Source: Cliona cf. orientalis
Lineage: Eukaryota; Porifera; Demospongiae; Clionaida; Clionaidae
Assembly (NCBI GenBank): GCA_963930775.1
Contig: OZ005689.1
Coordinates: 36,162,694-36,226,693, forward strand
DNA: 64,000 nt
Direction: 5' to 3'
This document shows, one piece after another, positions 1-10,490 of the stretch. Position 1 is the first letter of the stretch, and each line of letters begins with the position of its first letter. Under the pieces are notes generated by a model. The model was not told the DNA's origin, did no database searches, and saw only the letters and a list, made by a program, of their open reading frames with translations. A program made the position numbers and the translations under genes.

Positions 1-298
1 CCTGGATCCTCTCTATCCTCACGGGGTCCAGCTTCCTTTTCCCTTTCCTTCCCTCACAATTACTCCCTATCCACTCTCCCTTTTCAAACATCTTTTCTGC
101 CTGATACAAGGCAAACTTCCTACGTGAACAGCTTTCATTCTTTATGAGAACCAGGTCCTCCTTTGAAATTTCATGTTGGATGATTTCAGATGGGTGGGAG
201 GTGGAGAATGGTTTGGGATGTTGATTTGCCTGAGAGGAGGTTGTTGGACCAGGTGGTGGGAGTAGTTGTGCAGGACACATTGTAGTAGATGTTGATGC
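1..298 (-). CDS. BEN domain exon (partial at window edge)
   Basis: Acceptor TTTCTTTAG|GCATCAAC at 300/299. The exon begins with a Ser/Thr/Pro linker ('LLPPPGPTTSSQ') and is open to base 1. The last 60 residues match the start of a BEN domain: 'SCSRRKFALYQAEKMFEKGE', then 'SNCEG' and 'KLDPVRIERIQ'. The S-x-R-x-F-A-x-x-L start, S-N-C/V-x-G turn and L-D-P-x-R/K-x-x-x-I helix are the family's hallmark positions. The rest of the domain lies outside the window. Confidence 0.8.
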
Positions 299-2399
299 CT
301 AAAGAAACAACAGAAAGCGAAAGCGTACACATGTACATGTATGTACCTCTACAGTGTCATAATAATATTATGTCTTTATGTACACATCTATTATGCATAT
401 CTTCACTATGTATAAATGTAATTTCAAGTATAAAATACCTTTGAGTGATGGCTGGGGGTCAGAGGAGGTTGGACATGACGCATATTTACGCCATAGTCAC
501 ATGACCTTGGTATGCAATTATGCTGCCACGCGTTCAAATGAATGCCATTTGCGAGTGTAGCTGATAGCTAAAATGTTTGCGTTTGTGAACTATGGCCAAA
601 TCTGAAGCTGAAACGGAGACGAATCGTGTAGATCTAATGTTATAACGGCGAAAGAAGCTGATTGCAATCGACAAATACTGTTTTTGATGTTGCCATTCTG
701 AGGAACGAGTTTTCTCGATTTGCAAGAAATGTGAGGGGTGGATGGGCGGGGTATGGCGCTGGATCTTCTTTTCTCATGGATTTCAACTTGCTTTCACATT
801 TAAAACTGTCGTCAAGGCTTTAGATCGTGACTTACATTTTGTACAGTGTTATATATGGGGTAACACGCCCACTTTTTGTGCGCACGTGATCGTGTCCAAC
901 CTCCTCTGGCTGGGGGTTGTTGGACCAGGTGGTGGGAGTAGTTGTGCTGCCGGGAGCTGCTGATGTGCCAGGGGACAGTGCCACGGTTGGATTAGTGAGC
1001 TGTTATGGAGGTGGTGGTGGTGGGGTGAGTGGAGATAGAAGTTGGACATTTGACGGAGGAGCTATTGCAGGATGCACTGGAGTAGATGTTGATACCTAAA
1101 GAAACAACAGAAAATGAATTTGTACTTACATTTGTCAGTTTTACATGTACATGTACCTATCTTTGTATGCACATTTACATGTATTATCTTCACTATATAA
1201 TGACATTGTATTAGAATACCTGTGAGCGATGGGTGATTATAGCATCAAAAGCCAGATTCAGTTGTCCCATCAACCTCTCAAAAGACGTGTCTACTGGGCT
1301 ACTTAGGGTCTGCACGAAGTGTATGAGTTGAGTTATTGCTGCAATGGCCTCCTCACATCTGCAATATGGTACCACATTGGTTTGTGTGCCAACGTTTATC
1401 ACTGACTCCTTAGTGGACAAATCCACATCGATCGTGATAATATTTGATTCAGAGCGCACAATAACATCTGACCCATCACTTGAGCTGAAATTCGAATCAT
1501 CCAATGTTTCCTTGGGACCTGTGGTAAGATCAAGAGTGTGTGGTTCAAGATACCACTCTTTCGATGCTTTTGGAACCTGTAATGGTTGTTGTTCAGAAGA
1601 TTGCTGAGAGGACTCACCATTGACTGGCTGTTCATTGGGACTAGTTGCTGGCTTTGAAGATCTCTGAGAAGGCTCTTGATTGGCTGGCTGTTCACTGGGA
1701 CTAGCTTCTTGCCTTGAAGATTGCTGAGAAGGCTCCCCATTGGCTGGCTGCTCATTGGGAAAAGCTGCTGTATTTGAAGATCTCTGAGAAGGCTTTTGAT
1801 TGGCTGGCTGTTCACTCAGACTAGCTTCTTGCCTTTAAGATTGCTGAGAACGCTCTCCATTGACTGGCTGTTCATTGGCACCTCTGTTATCTATGTTGGG
1901 ACCAGCTGCTGGTTTTGAAGATCTCTGAGAAGGCTCTTGATTGGCTGGCTGTTCACTGGGACTAGCTTCTTGCCTTGAAGATTGCTGAGAAGGCTCTCCA
2001 TTGACTGACTGTTGGGTTTGGGTTTGGGTTTGGGTTTGGCAGTGGCGTAGTCCTGGGCGATTTCTAGCACTTTTGTCTCGTACCGGCAGCCACCTGTCCA
2101 ACAAATGACGCAAGAATCACCGGTAGCAAGTGCACCAGCTGCCGGCTCGACGATCCTCTTAGATGGAATTGCGAATATGCACTGATCCTCAGAGAATTTG
2201 ATAACGAAATAGCTAGCACCTGTGGCCTGGACTGCGGCCGGTAACTTCTGACGATCAGTAGTCATGGTGACGTGGGCTGTGTTGATGAATAGAAGAGTTT
2301 CAGGATCGCAGGAGATATCTCTGGAGAAACTGTAGAACAGCTGACTAAAATCCCCCTTGGCTTTTATAGGCACTCTACACTCAGTGAGCATTAACACCT
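1..2399 (-). CDS. BEN-domain protein gene, 3' part, frame disrupted
   Basis: Multi-exon gene read on the minus strand and cut by the left edge of the window. From 5' to 3': a globular N-terminal domain (2399 to about 2040), a Pro/Lys or Gln/Thr hexamer repeat, a Ser/Gln/Pro-rich 20-residue repeat array (about 2010-1612), a conserved-looking acidic segment (1610-1220) and, after a 921-base intron, a BEN domain exon (298-1). BEN domains bind DNA or chromatin proteins and usually act in transcriptional repression, so a nuclear chromatin role is inferred. The frame of the N-terminal domain does not continue into the frame of the repeat array: the two meet at the GGGTTT repeat. A TAA at 1835-1837 also interrupts the repeat frame. 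The gene could be a pseudogene, carry an unrecognised intron, or contain assembly errors. The start is not certain: a CAG acceptor-like site lies just before 2399, so this may be an internal exon. Confidence 0.7.
300..1240 (-). repeat. Duplicated intron/exon segment, second copy degenerate
   Basis: Bases about 876-1240 repeat the arrangement of about 240-460: the same acceptor (CTTTAG before a VSTST or ASTST start), the same 'LLPPPGPTT' proline-rich exon text, and the same flanking 'cttcactat' and 'gatggctgggg' intron text. The 876-1098 copy does not stay open: its acceptor frame reads V-S-T-S-T and runs through a poly-proline stretch into TAA. It is best read as a tandem duplication of the BEN exon start and its upstream intron that is skipped in the mature transcript. 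Confidence 0.55.
1220..1834 (-). CDS. BEN gene exon: repeat end plus acidic segment
   Basis: Open in one frame from the TAA at 1835 down to a donor at 1219-1214 (CAG|GTATTC on the minus strand). After the repeat units the protein turns acidic and serine-rich ('SSSDGSDVIVRSE'), then has a hydrophobic segment with 'CRCEEAIAAITQLIHFVQTL' that could form a helix. The exon ends in phase 0 ('HRSQ|'), which matches the phase-0 acceptor of the BEN exon at 298, so the two splice cleanly in frame. Confidence 0.65.
1612..2010 (-). repeat. 60-base coding tandem repeat in the BEN gene
   Basis: About seven 60-base units arranged as a 120-base two-unit alternation. In the coding frame the units read as NGEPSQQSSRQEASPSEQPA followed by NQEPSQRSSKPAAGPNEQPV, a low-complexity Ser/Gln/Pro-rich linker. 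One unit carries a G-to-T change on the plus strand at 1836 that turns a serine codon into TAA. One unit (about 1880-1905) carries a different insertion. The neighbouring GGGTTT array at about 2012-2040 encodes Gln-Thr or Pro-Lys depending on frame. Confidence 0.85.
2036..2399 (-). CDS. N-terminal globular domain of the BEN gene
   Basis: About 120 residues from the possible start (ATG at 2397). The segment has the look of a small beta-barrel reader domain: alternating hydrophobic strands, a basic 'PSKRI' stretch, then 'GDSCVICWTGG' and 'YETKVLEIAQD'. This hydrophobic-W-x-G-x-x-Y-E-x-x-V pattern is typical of Tudor-, chromo- or PWWP-like barrels found ahead of BEN domains. It is followed directly by the hexamer repeat. 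The family assignment of this domain is inference from the strand pattern only. Confidence 0.55.
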
Positions 2400-2588
2400 G
2401 TCAAACTAAACGACCTTTGAATGGTAAGTGCTACGTAAGCGCCTTAAGCCTTTGATCTTCAATCAACTACGTCAAGTATTTTGCATTCCAACTTTGTACC
2501 CTTGCCCATTTTTGTGATGACCATGGCCAGATCTGACCCTCCATGTTTTTGTACAGTACAGTCATGACTATTCCATAATGATGATTAC

Positions 2589-2810
2589 TACCGTATAGCC
2601 AGAAAATTTGGCAGGGAATTAAATTTGGCGGTTTCGCGATTCTATATTACAATCGCTAAATTAAAATACGCCAAAATTTCCTGCTCGCATATATATATAT
2701 GGCGATCCCGTACCGAACCGCCACATTTAAATCCGCCAATATTCTTATAATAGCGATTTTGGGCTTAACCGCCAACTTTTATTCCCGCCAATATTTCCGG
2801 CTATACGGTA
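2589..2810. mobile_element. MITE with TACCGTATAGCC termini
   Basis: A 222-base non-coding element. The left end TACCGTATAGCCAGAAA and the right end TTTCCGGCTATACGGTA are near-perfect inverted complements, and inner GGCGG/CCGCC blocks extend the match. Outer TA dinucleotides fit a TA target duplication as made by Tc1/mariner-type transposases. It lies in the gap between the BEN gene and the Penelope remnant. Confidence 0.8.
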
Positions 2811-3841
2811 TTCAACAAATACAGTATACCTGCACACATAATGTCATTATTACTGCTAACACAATAAATCATAATTTCATGCAGTTATTATCATAATAAT
2901 TTTATATTGCAATAGTCCTATGTGGCTAAATGAAGTGAGGATATGGACACATTCACCTATAGCCCGATCCAATGAAGAGAGAATGAGGGTCTATACCACC
3001 AGCACATGTATACTGCTCCTGATCAAGATAAAGGAACAGCAGCCATTTCACTTCCTCTCAATATTTCAGCATGTCACCCCCACCCTCTGACATCAGCATG
3101 CGCCCCACACACATGCATGCACAAATCATGCATTATGATTATTAACCTTTTATTTCTCGCAGTCCTCTCAAACGTCAATAATCTCCTACACCCAAACAGC
3201 CTCATCTACAACAAAGTCCACCCACAGACTTTATGGAAGCCCTCACTGGACTCATTAATACATATTCAAAAAACTGACCACTGGAACAGTGACGACAGTA
3301 CCAATACACGTATCAACAACGATCACATCAACCGAGCAGAGGAAAGGGTCCTGCTTTCCAAGGAAGGGCACACCTCAAGACGGACATTAAAGAAACGAAC
3401 AATATACAGGAAAACAGACATAGACAGAAACTTACACAAACTAATAGCATTTCACACAATACTAACCATGACAATATTGAGTGCCAAAAAGATAGTAATA
3501 TTATAATTATCCACACTACAGACACTAAGGATGATGACTCTTTAGTCATATTAGCAAAACAAACATCCCTGACTGATTCACAGAAAAATGTTCTTAGAAA
3601 AAGGTCTAAAATTTATATCCAAACCTAAGAGCCTACCTATACAGATACTCTACATACAGACATTATGAATTTAATGCACAGACTAAAGACTATATATGAA
3701 GTAAGAACAACCAATAGACAATAAAAGAAATATACAGAACCTAAAGATCCATTTGCACCAAAACGTAATCACACTTATGACCCAGAAAGGTTATCCGACA
3801 ATGGTACCCTAGACACTTTTCTACATAGAGTTAGAGTAGAA

Positions 3842-5177
3842 ATGCTGAATACAGACAAACATAAACAAGACAAGCAGGACAACCTAACCAGAAAAGAGAG
3901 ATTAGCTCTCAGAGAGCTAATCAATAACCCTCGTATAGTAATAAACAAAGCCGATAAAGGCTCAACGATAGTCGTAGAAGACAGAGATGAATACATTAGT
4001 AATGCAATGGTACACCTAAACAAATCTTAACGTATACGAACCATTACACATAGACATCTCTCCCACACTAAAGGAACTAATCACAGAAAAACTTAAAGCA
4101 TTGAAAAATGATGGTTTATTAAAACAAGCATGGTTTGAATTTTGCAAACCTCTAAATCCGACACGCACATCCAGACTTTACTTCTTGAAAAAAAAAATTC
4201 ACAAGAATCCTATGGGAATAAGACCAATCGTATCCAGTTGTAACAGTATCACAGAACCCATATCACAATTTGTTGATAGATGGCTACAACCACATGTAAA
4301 AAGCTCCCTTCATATCTGAGAGACTCAACGGAATTCCTCAAATTAATAGAAACCATAAAAATACCCTCAAATTGTTTACTAGCATCCATAGACGTATCCT
4401 CACTGTACACCAACATTCCACACAGTGAGGGTAAACAAAGTGTACTATACTATCTACAAAACAATTCAGATAATTACACACGACCCGAACAACCAACACC
4501 AGACGTTTTAGTCGAATTGATTGATATTAAAACCGTTATTTCTTCTAAAATTTCGTCATGAAAATAATAATATTGCTTTAGCTTCGCCGAATTTTTAGAG
4601 ATTAATATTCAACATTCTGTCTGCATGCGCATTCCATTCCCGTTTATAGCATATACGCATGATAACCTTTGCCGAAAAATAGAGACTATATTTAATCATT
4701 TGGTAAAGGGTGACGAATAATTAGAAGGGCCGAATTTTCAGAAGAAATACGGTAGTCCTAAAAAATAACGTATTTGAATTTAACAATAAGTCTTACCTGC
4801 CAATCCAAGGAACAACAATGGGTACGAAAATGGCACCAGCATAAGCAAACCTGTTTATGGGAAAATTAGAAGAAAGTTTGAATGAATTAGGCAAATCACA
4901 CGTAATGCTATGGAAAAAGTTCATAGATGACATTTTTGTCATCTGGACCGGATCTGCATCCGAATTCACAACATACATGAATGCAATCATCCAATTACAC
5001 CACACAATCAAATTCACATACGAATTAAGTGAAACAGAACTCACATTCCTAGACATAACCCTGTATAAGGGTGACCGATTTGACAGAAATCAGATCCTAG
5101 GCATACGAACCCACATAAACCAACCAACAAACAATTATACATCCATGCATCCTCATACCACCCCCAACCACAATTAA
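3842..5177 (+). pseudogene. Reverse transcriptase of the Penelope-like element
   Basis: Residues for the RT core are spread over frames at 3842-4030, 4101-4319, 4280-4561 and 4755-5177. Motif A is 'ASIDVSSLYTNIP' (about 4382-4420), with the first catalytic Asp present. The 'GTTMGTKMAPAYANLFMG' block lies at about 4806-4859. Motif C 'FIDDIF' with both Asp residues lies at about 4920. The following 'SETELTFLDITLYKG' is the conserved block after motif C. The catalytic residues survive, but the frame is broken by small indels and by the MITE insertion between motif A and the GTKMAP block. Confidence 0.85.
4532..4754. mobile_element. MITE inserted into the Penelope-like RT
   Basis: Inverted ends: ACCGTTATTTCTTCTAAAA on the left and TTTTCAGAAGAAATACGGT on the right, a 223-base non-coding insert. 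Removing it brings the two halves of the RT (ending 'VELIDI' and starting 'VLKNNVFEF') back next to each other, so the insertion came after the retroelement. Confidence 0.75.
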
Positions 5178-5446
5178 TGCCATAAGCAAAGGTAAAGTTG
5201 AGAGAGAGTTCCGAAATATGAAACAAAAATTAACAAACAGACTTTTACAAAGAGGATATGAACACAAACAAATCTTGCCACATATCAATGCCGTCAAATT
5301 TAATCAAAGACACCAGATCTTATTCAAAAGAAAACCAAAAAACAATAAAAAGAAATTGCTCTTTGTCACACAATTTTGTGATGACGCTCAAAGACTTAAA
5401 CAAATACTCAAAAAACACTGGAAATTAATCCAAAATTAATAGAACA

Positions 5447-6057
5447 TTGAGCCATATTTTCCCGGAACCCCCAGTAATAGCATACAGAAATAATCCATCC
5501 CTACGACACAAACTAGTCCGAGCAAAACTAAAACCTATAGATGAAGGCATCCAAGTAGACAACACACAACCAAATGTCAGTGAACCCGAACATACCACAC
5601 AATCTTTACCTGTCGGATACCCACACACTATATTCAACAATACACTACAAAATTTCAGAATCTCCATTAAACGCTGCTGTCATGCATGTGCAATATGCCC
5701 TCATTAATAACAAGATGATTTGCAGAAAGTACAACCCTTAAACAGAAAGTTCCAATAAACCTACCCCATCCTAAGCAATTCACTGTAAATCCAAAAATGT
5801 TATATACCTTATTATTATATTATGCATAACACATGGTTGTGAAGCACAATATGTAGGCTACACCACCAGGGGCATCATAAATAAAATATCCGAACACTTA
5901 AACTAAGGCCCTATGATCAACCATGTCAAACACGAAAACCACGACTACAAGAAAATTAGATTCCAAATCTTAGCCCAGGTACCAACCCATGAAACTAACA
6001 GAGCTCTGGTTAAAATGATTATGGATATGCTGATTAGGCACATTAAACAAATTAAAT
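5447..6057 (+). pseudogene. Linker and GIY-YIG endonuclease of the Penelope-like element
   Basis: The linker has 'PPVIAYRNNPSLRHKLVRAK' and a Cys-rich 'CCHACAICPH' block. The GIY-YIG domain starts at about 5796 with 'NVIYLI', continues with 'HGCEAQYVGYTTRGIINKIS' and ends near 'HVKHENHDY'. Y-x-I and Y-V-G-x-T are the signature positions of the fold. The endonuclease is used for target nicking by Penelope-type elements. Several stops and frame changes (for example after 'SEHLN') show it is inactive. Confidence 0.8.
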
Positions 6058-6244
6058 AAAGGCCTAAACAAATGATATAATATTATGATCCTATTTTTCA
6101 TACCAATACAGATGTCTAAAGAACACTTATTCAAAAGCGCGAGTGATCATCATCCACCACTGATAATAATCACAATAAAGTAGATAATGTACATGTACAC
6201 ACATCGAGAACTAAATTAAGAAAAGGACAAAATTAATAACCAAA

Positions 6245-6660
6245 TAGTCCTACATTGACTTCTACAACTTTGGGAATTACTTTTTTCAGATGTCCTATGT
6301 ACCTGCTACAGATTTCGGGAATTAGTGGTTCCAAATATGCTTTTATACCTTTTGGGAGGGTTGTACTCATTGCGCAGGAATTCCCTCAATGTGTGCCAAA
6401 TATGCTCAATTGGGTTAAGATCAGGGCTAGATGCTGGTGTTTTCCACCAATTGATCTCATTGTTTTCATACCACCACTGAGTATACCGACTGGTGTGCTT
6501 GGGATCATTGTCTTCCATATTATAATATTATTGGTGGCCATCTGGATATGCAGCCTCCAAGAATGGCAGGAGATTATTCTTGCTGCAAGAATTCCAGTGA
6601 ATATCACACGAGGAGCACCCCTGCGAGAGATTCCTTGAGATCCCAGTCCTGATTTTAGGG
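6245..6660 (-). pseudogene. Tc1/mariner-type transposase remnant
   Basis: The C-terminal catalytic half of a Tc1-like DDE transposase on the minus strand. The second Asp block reads 'MEDNDPKHTSR' and the third acidic block 'WKTPASSPDLNPIEHIWHTL', both in the frame ending at 6306. Upstream text with 'SQGCSSCDIHWNSCSKNNLL' carries a TAA just before the DNDPKH block. Downstream, 'YIGHLKKVIPKVVE' (about 6247-6300) continues the family C-terminus in another frame. The DNA-binding half and terminal repeats were not seen. It is a dead fragment. Confidence 0.85.
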
Positions 6661-6728
6661 ACCCGCAGCTTGCACATCTCTGAAAGCACATCTCCGAAGA
6701 CACAGCACTCTCAAAATTCCGTCCCTGG

Positions 6729-6990
6729 TCAGAGTGCAGGATCTACAATGAATCTCCTGATGAATTCTCGAATTAAAACTTCAGCCACTGTGACTGCCTC
6801 CTGGTTCACCAGAGGATAGGCTTCCACCCACTTGATGAAGTAGTTGGCTGCGATCAAGATGTATTTATTGCCTTGTTTGTTCTGTGGAAGTGGTCCGAAA
6901 AAGTCAATAGCCAGCCGCTCCATGGGTGCTCCAACGTTGTTCTAGCTTAGCGAGGCTCGTATCTTCCTTGCTGGACCCCGTCTGGAAGCA
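6729..6990 (-). pseudogene. Ty3/gypsy integrase remnant
   Basis: A minus-strand integrase start: a Cys-rich end of the zinc region ('CASRRGPARKIRA'), a stop, then 'MERLAIDFFGPLPQNKQGNK' with the first catalytic Asp of the DDE core and 'WVEAYPLVNQEAVTVAEVL'. The fragment ends near 'RRFIVDPAL', before the second Asp. It adjoins a possible leader and primer-binding site, so a large internal deletion removed gag, protease, RT and RNase H. Confidence 0.8.
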
Positions 6991-7260
6991 CATAGGTCAG
7001 AAATCTTGCAGAAGGCTTTGACATCTTTGCTTTCAACTCAAGGCTCTCCCACTGCATCCAATAAGCTTTTGTTACTTCACTGTAGGGTGCAGCCGTCTGC
7101 CAAGGTGGTTTGTCGTCACCAGCTTCCTTCCATTGAAGTAGGGGCTGGACGTCCGAGTCTCCTTGTTGGATCAGTAGCTATCCCACTCCTGACACCAGTG
7201 TTACCGTTTGCGTTGCTAGGCTCGCGTAGCATTAGCCAGATGCAGAGCTTATGAGATTAT
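6991..7260 (-). mobile_element. Possible gypsy leader and LTR edge
   Basis: Next to the integrase remnant. On the minus strand TGGTGTCAGGAGTGGGA (complement of 7181-7197) looks like a tRNA primer-binding site lying just inside an LTR end, the usual layout of a Ty3/gypsy element. The LTR itself would extend to higher coordinates, but no second copy is present to confirm it. Confidence 0.35.
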
Positions 7261-8472
7261 ATTTCTTTCTCTCTTATAATGAACTGAACACATGTCAGGT
7301 GCTTTTATAGAGCCCAGTAATTGTAAGGGGTGACAGACACACAGACACAACTAGTGCATTGACATGTGTGAATAATTAATCAATGAATAGGTAACTAATG
7401 ATAGCAGTCATAATATCTGCGGCTTTCCATTATAATAGACAAGCATGCCATGCTATTGCAAGGAAGTGTGGTTTGCTCCTGTGCGAAAGAAATTTCAACC
7501 ACTAGCAGCTATTGTCATAAAATTAATGATCACATGAACTTGGAGCATCCTGTATGAACTGTAAATCCCACACGTAATAATCACATGAATGAATTGTTCG
7601 TGTAAGCTTGGCATGATTTATAATCAGAAGCGTACTCTACTCAAATATCATGAAAGTGTGCCAGATTTGTATGAATTTACGTCTCATTTGAGATTATACA
7701 TCATTTTTATTGTCTCAAAGAGTGATATCAGCTACCCCAGCAACTAGCTTTGAAAACAGAATTCTCCCATAGCTAGTAGTGTTATTAGCACCTAAAAATA
7801 CAAAAATTTTATTGTTTGCATAAAGCATTTGGTATCATAATATTTAATTAATTTTATGTGATAATACTACATAATATTTAGAGTATATGTTCTCATCCTT
7901 AATGCCACCGTGCAGTGGGGTAATTAGTGGGTGTGGTAATTTGCACACCTGCTACATACATGAGATGTGTATGCAGTAGCACTGGGCAAGTAATGGAATT
8001 TCCTGGTTTATGGTCGTGATACATTATTGTATATTATGATACATGATCTGCTGTCTTCTATTGCAGTATATCTCTGTGTTGATAATAATATTATTGTTGA
8101 TGATGTAATTATCACAGTGTTTTGTTAATACTAAGTTGTATGGAATGATGGCTAGCTGGCATTAATTTTATAGTTATGGGACCATTAATTCACCCCAGCT
8201 CAGTGATGATACTAGTGTGTGCAATATGTACTGCACATTGTTTCATTTATAGTTCAGGGATAACGTCATGCACTCTACATCCTCACACTTGCATTTCTCT
8301 ATTATTGTACATGTATTATCATTGTTTTTGACTCCCATATGGGAAAGCGAATACTTCTGATTCATTATGTTGATTCAGTATGTTGATGCTATCCTTTCAG
8401 TCTTTTTGGCTCTGTATGTGGGAGAAATTCCTATATTTGATTTGTGAGGGGTTGCTTCCTGCGCCCCATATA

Positions 8473-8590
8473 GCTACTCAAAAGCAAGCGTAGGGATGTA
8501 TGCGATTGTCACTACAATTCTTGCTTGTGATTATTTGGCACTGTCATCCCTACTTTTTCTTTCAACTTTTGTTACTATTTGTTTTCATTA
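8473..8590 (+). mobile_element. Half copy of the AGCAAGCGTAGGGATG inverted-repeat family
   Basis: Shares 'agcaagcgtagggatgta', a block like 'tttggcac' and 'catccctactt' with the arms of the elements at 39880-41701 and 51814-52088. Only one arm is present, suggesting a solo or truncated insertion. Confidence 0.6.
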
Positions 8591-8984
8591 ATTCATAATA
8601 ATATGGTATATTATGGTAACTGACAGTCTCATCCTATTCTAGTACTACCATCTCTTTCCTAATATCACTATGAAGCTTCAGTTTGTCTCAATCCTTGATT
8701 TTCTCCAATGATCTCGTTGTGCTGTAATCACAATAATTGTATGCATAGCTCTATGGAAGCCTTGGGAGGTCCACGGATTAAACAATGTTCACATCTCATT
8801 CAATATCTACACAGGGTAAACTGTTAGTTTGTAATTGGAATGAGGAATTGGAGATACTCAGAATTATTCGTTTTAAGGTTAATCGATACTGTTCTCCTGG
8901 CCCAGCTAAAATTGACTCGAATGATGTTTAGTCCACACTTGGTGGTTGCCTAACCACATAAATGTTTTTGGTGTCAGTTTTTGC

Positions 8985-9200
8985 CTACTAATTGGTAGTC
9001 TACTTACGACCCTACACTTACCCTTCAATGCAGAGGTAGGGTGTACTTCATTATCAGCATCATGCATGCATATTATGTACGGAACCAACTCTGTTTCTAT
9101 TCTTTTTGCTAGCATGTTTGTTCATATTTGTTGTTACTATAATAAGGATTCACCACTGCTCTTAGTAGTAATAATATTATTGATTATAATCAGTTTAGCC
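8985..9200 (+). repeat. Dispersed repeat, copy 1 (copy 2 at 16776-16890)
   Basis: Text such as 'attggtagtctacttacg', 'acttacccttcaatgca' and 'ataaggattcaccactgctc' recurs in the same order at 16776-16890. Copy 1 carries about 100 extra bases between the second and third blocks. No coding potential was seen. It is an unclassified interspersed repeat. Confidence 0.75.
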
Positions 9201-10226
9201 TTAATTGGCTTGACCATGGAGCCGAGGAAACCATTGTTAGGAGGCTGGAGTGACCACTGCAAAATCTAATCTAAATCATCATTCTTCTCTTTCCTCAGAT
9301 TAGTTTTGAGTTTATTTCTCCACAGCTAGCTAACATAAACCTTAAATCTAGAACAATATTTTATAAATTAGCACCAATTCTCTCTTATAGATCTTAAATT
9401 TACTTTCTCCATATCTGTTGTATTGAAGTCTCAGTATGTGTGTACATAACCATGTTTATGTATGTGCATTTGTGACTGAATTATGTGTAGATTACTATTG
9501 CGTGCCTGTAGCTATGTACCATCATGAGCGTAGTAGGAGAAAGCTCATAGCATTGGGAATAAAAATGATACCTACAACTACACAGAGCCGCAGCATGCAT
9601 GTATGTGCCATCATCGTGTATGTATCATAATATTATTATTTGTAAATTATTTTCTGCCAACTGGTGCACGGAAGTCATTACTACGATATACAGGGGTAGA
9701 TATTGGGTGTGGGGGGAGGGGTTCAATTCCTCCGCTCCCTAAATCATTCTGAGCAGCCCCTTGGTGACATTAGCATGTAAGGTACTAGCTTGGCATTATT
9801 ATATTAGCTGCAACAGTGTGATCAGCAGCAGACAGACTGTGTAGCATATATTTATTGGCCTAAACCAACAGGCGATGCACGGTGGTTAGTGGTACAACGA
9901 TAAGGAGTCAGCCATGGTGCATGGTGTGATATAATATATATACTTGGTTTGAAGACTGCTACTGCATGCACTCAGATTGGCACACCAAACAAGAGCTCAT
10001 GTCCCTGGTGACAAAGGTACCAGAAATAAGATCTAGGGAGGGTGTCTGTTACTGAACTGCGATGATAGCAAGCACTTAAGCAACAAAAAATTGCACTGTG
10101 CCAAGTCTTAATTCCTTCTATTGACCTTGGGTTCATGTCGTATGGATCCAAAATTCAATCTTCTTGCAGGCTACTTTTCAAATATTTCAGAATTTTGGGG
10201 GTGATTGATTGGGAGTGCATTATTAA

Positions 10227-10490
10227 CCCTCGGCGCATGCGCCGTAGGGTTACGGTAGTCGTTCTGTGTGTCTGTCTCTCTGTCTGTCTTTCTGTCTGTC
10301 TGTAAACTCGCTAACTGCTACATACCTCGTCTGCGAGCTTCAAGGACGGTGTTATATGATTCTTCATGGCGTTTCAAACGCATGTATTATGTGGATTTCG
10401 CTGAAAACACTTTGTTCTCCAGTTCTGGCGGCATTTGCCGATTCTAAGCTTCTTGATTTTGCCCGAGCTAGCGATAGCATGACTTAACGT
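10227..10490 (+). repeat. Interspersed repeat with CTGT microsatellite and palindromic head
   Basis: Begins with AACCCTCGGCGCATGCGCCG followed by TAGGGTT, a near-perfect palindrome, then a CTGT/CTCT microsatellite (10263-10310) and a GC-richer body. A related head, AACCCTCAACGCATGCGCGG, occurs at 10531. The structure suggests a non-autonomous element that carries its own microsatellite seed. Confidence 0.5.

Larger units (their letters stand above)
3000..6090 (+). mobile_element. Penelope-like retroelement, decayed, with GIY-YIG end
   Basis: A run of broken reading frames on the plus strand that together match the order of a Penelope-like element: N-terminal region (3300-3850), RT fingers and palm, linker, then a GIY-YIG endonuclease at the 3' end. 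Diagnostic pieces are 'NKADKGSTIVVED', 'YFLKKKIHK', 'ASIDVSSLYTNIPH', 'QGTTMGTKMAPAYANLFMG' and 'FIDDIF'. The coding frame is interrupted by several frameshifts, by stops (for example at 4317) and by a MITE at about 4532-4754, so it cannot be autonomous. No terminal repeats were recognised. Confidence 0.85.
7261..10226. other. Gene-free stretch with scattered repeats
   Basis: AT-rich sequence without a convincing exon. Short ORFs here show no recognisable domain. It holds a half copy of an inverted-repeat family (8473-8590) and one copy of a dispersed repeat (8985-9200), both listed separately. Confidence 0.5.

Noticed and set aside
2012-2040. Interstitial telomere repeat
   Set aside because: The unit is TTTGGG rather than the animal TTAGGG, and it lies within coding sequence of the BEN gene.
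8906-9269. Short ORFs on both strands near 9 kb
   Set aside because: They fall in the dispersed repeat shared with 16.8 kb, and the frame is not kept in the second copy.
9690-9750. tRNA gene (GGGGTTCAATTCC resembles a T arm)
   Set aside because: No matching acceptor stem, D arm or anticodon arm could be placed upstream.
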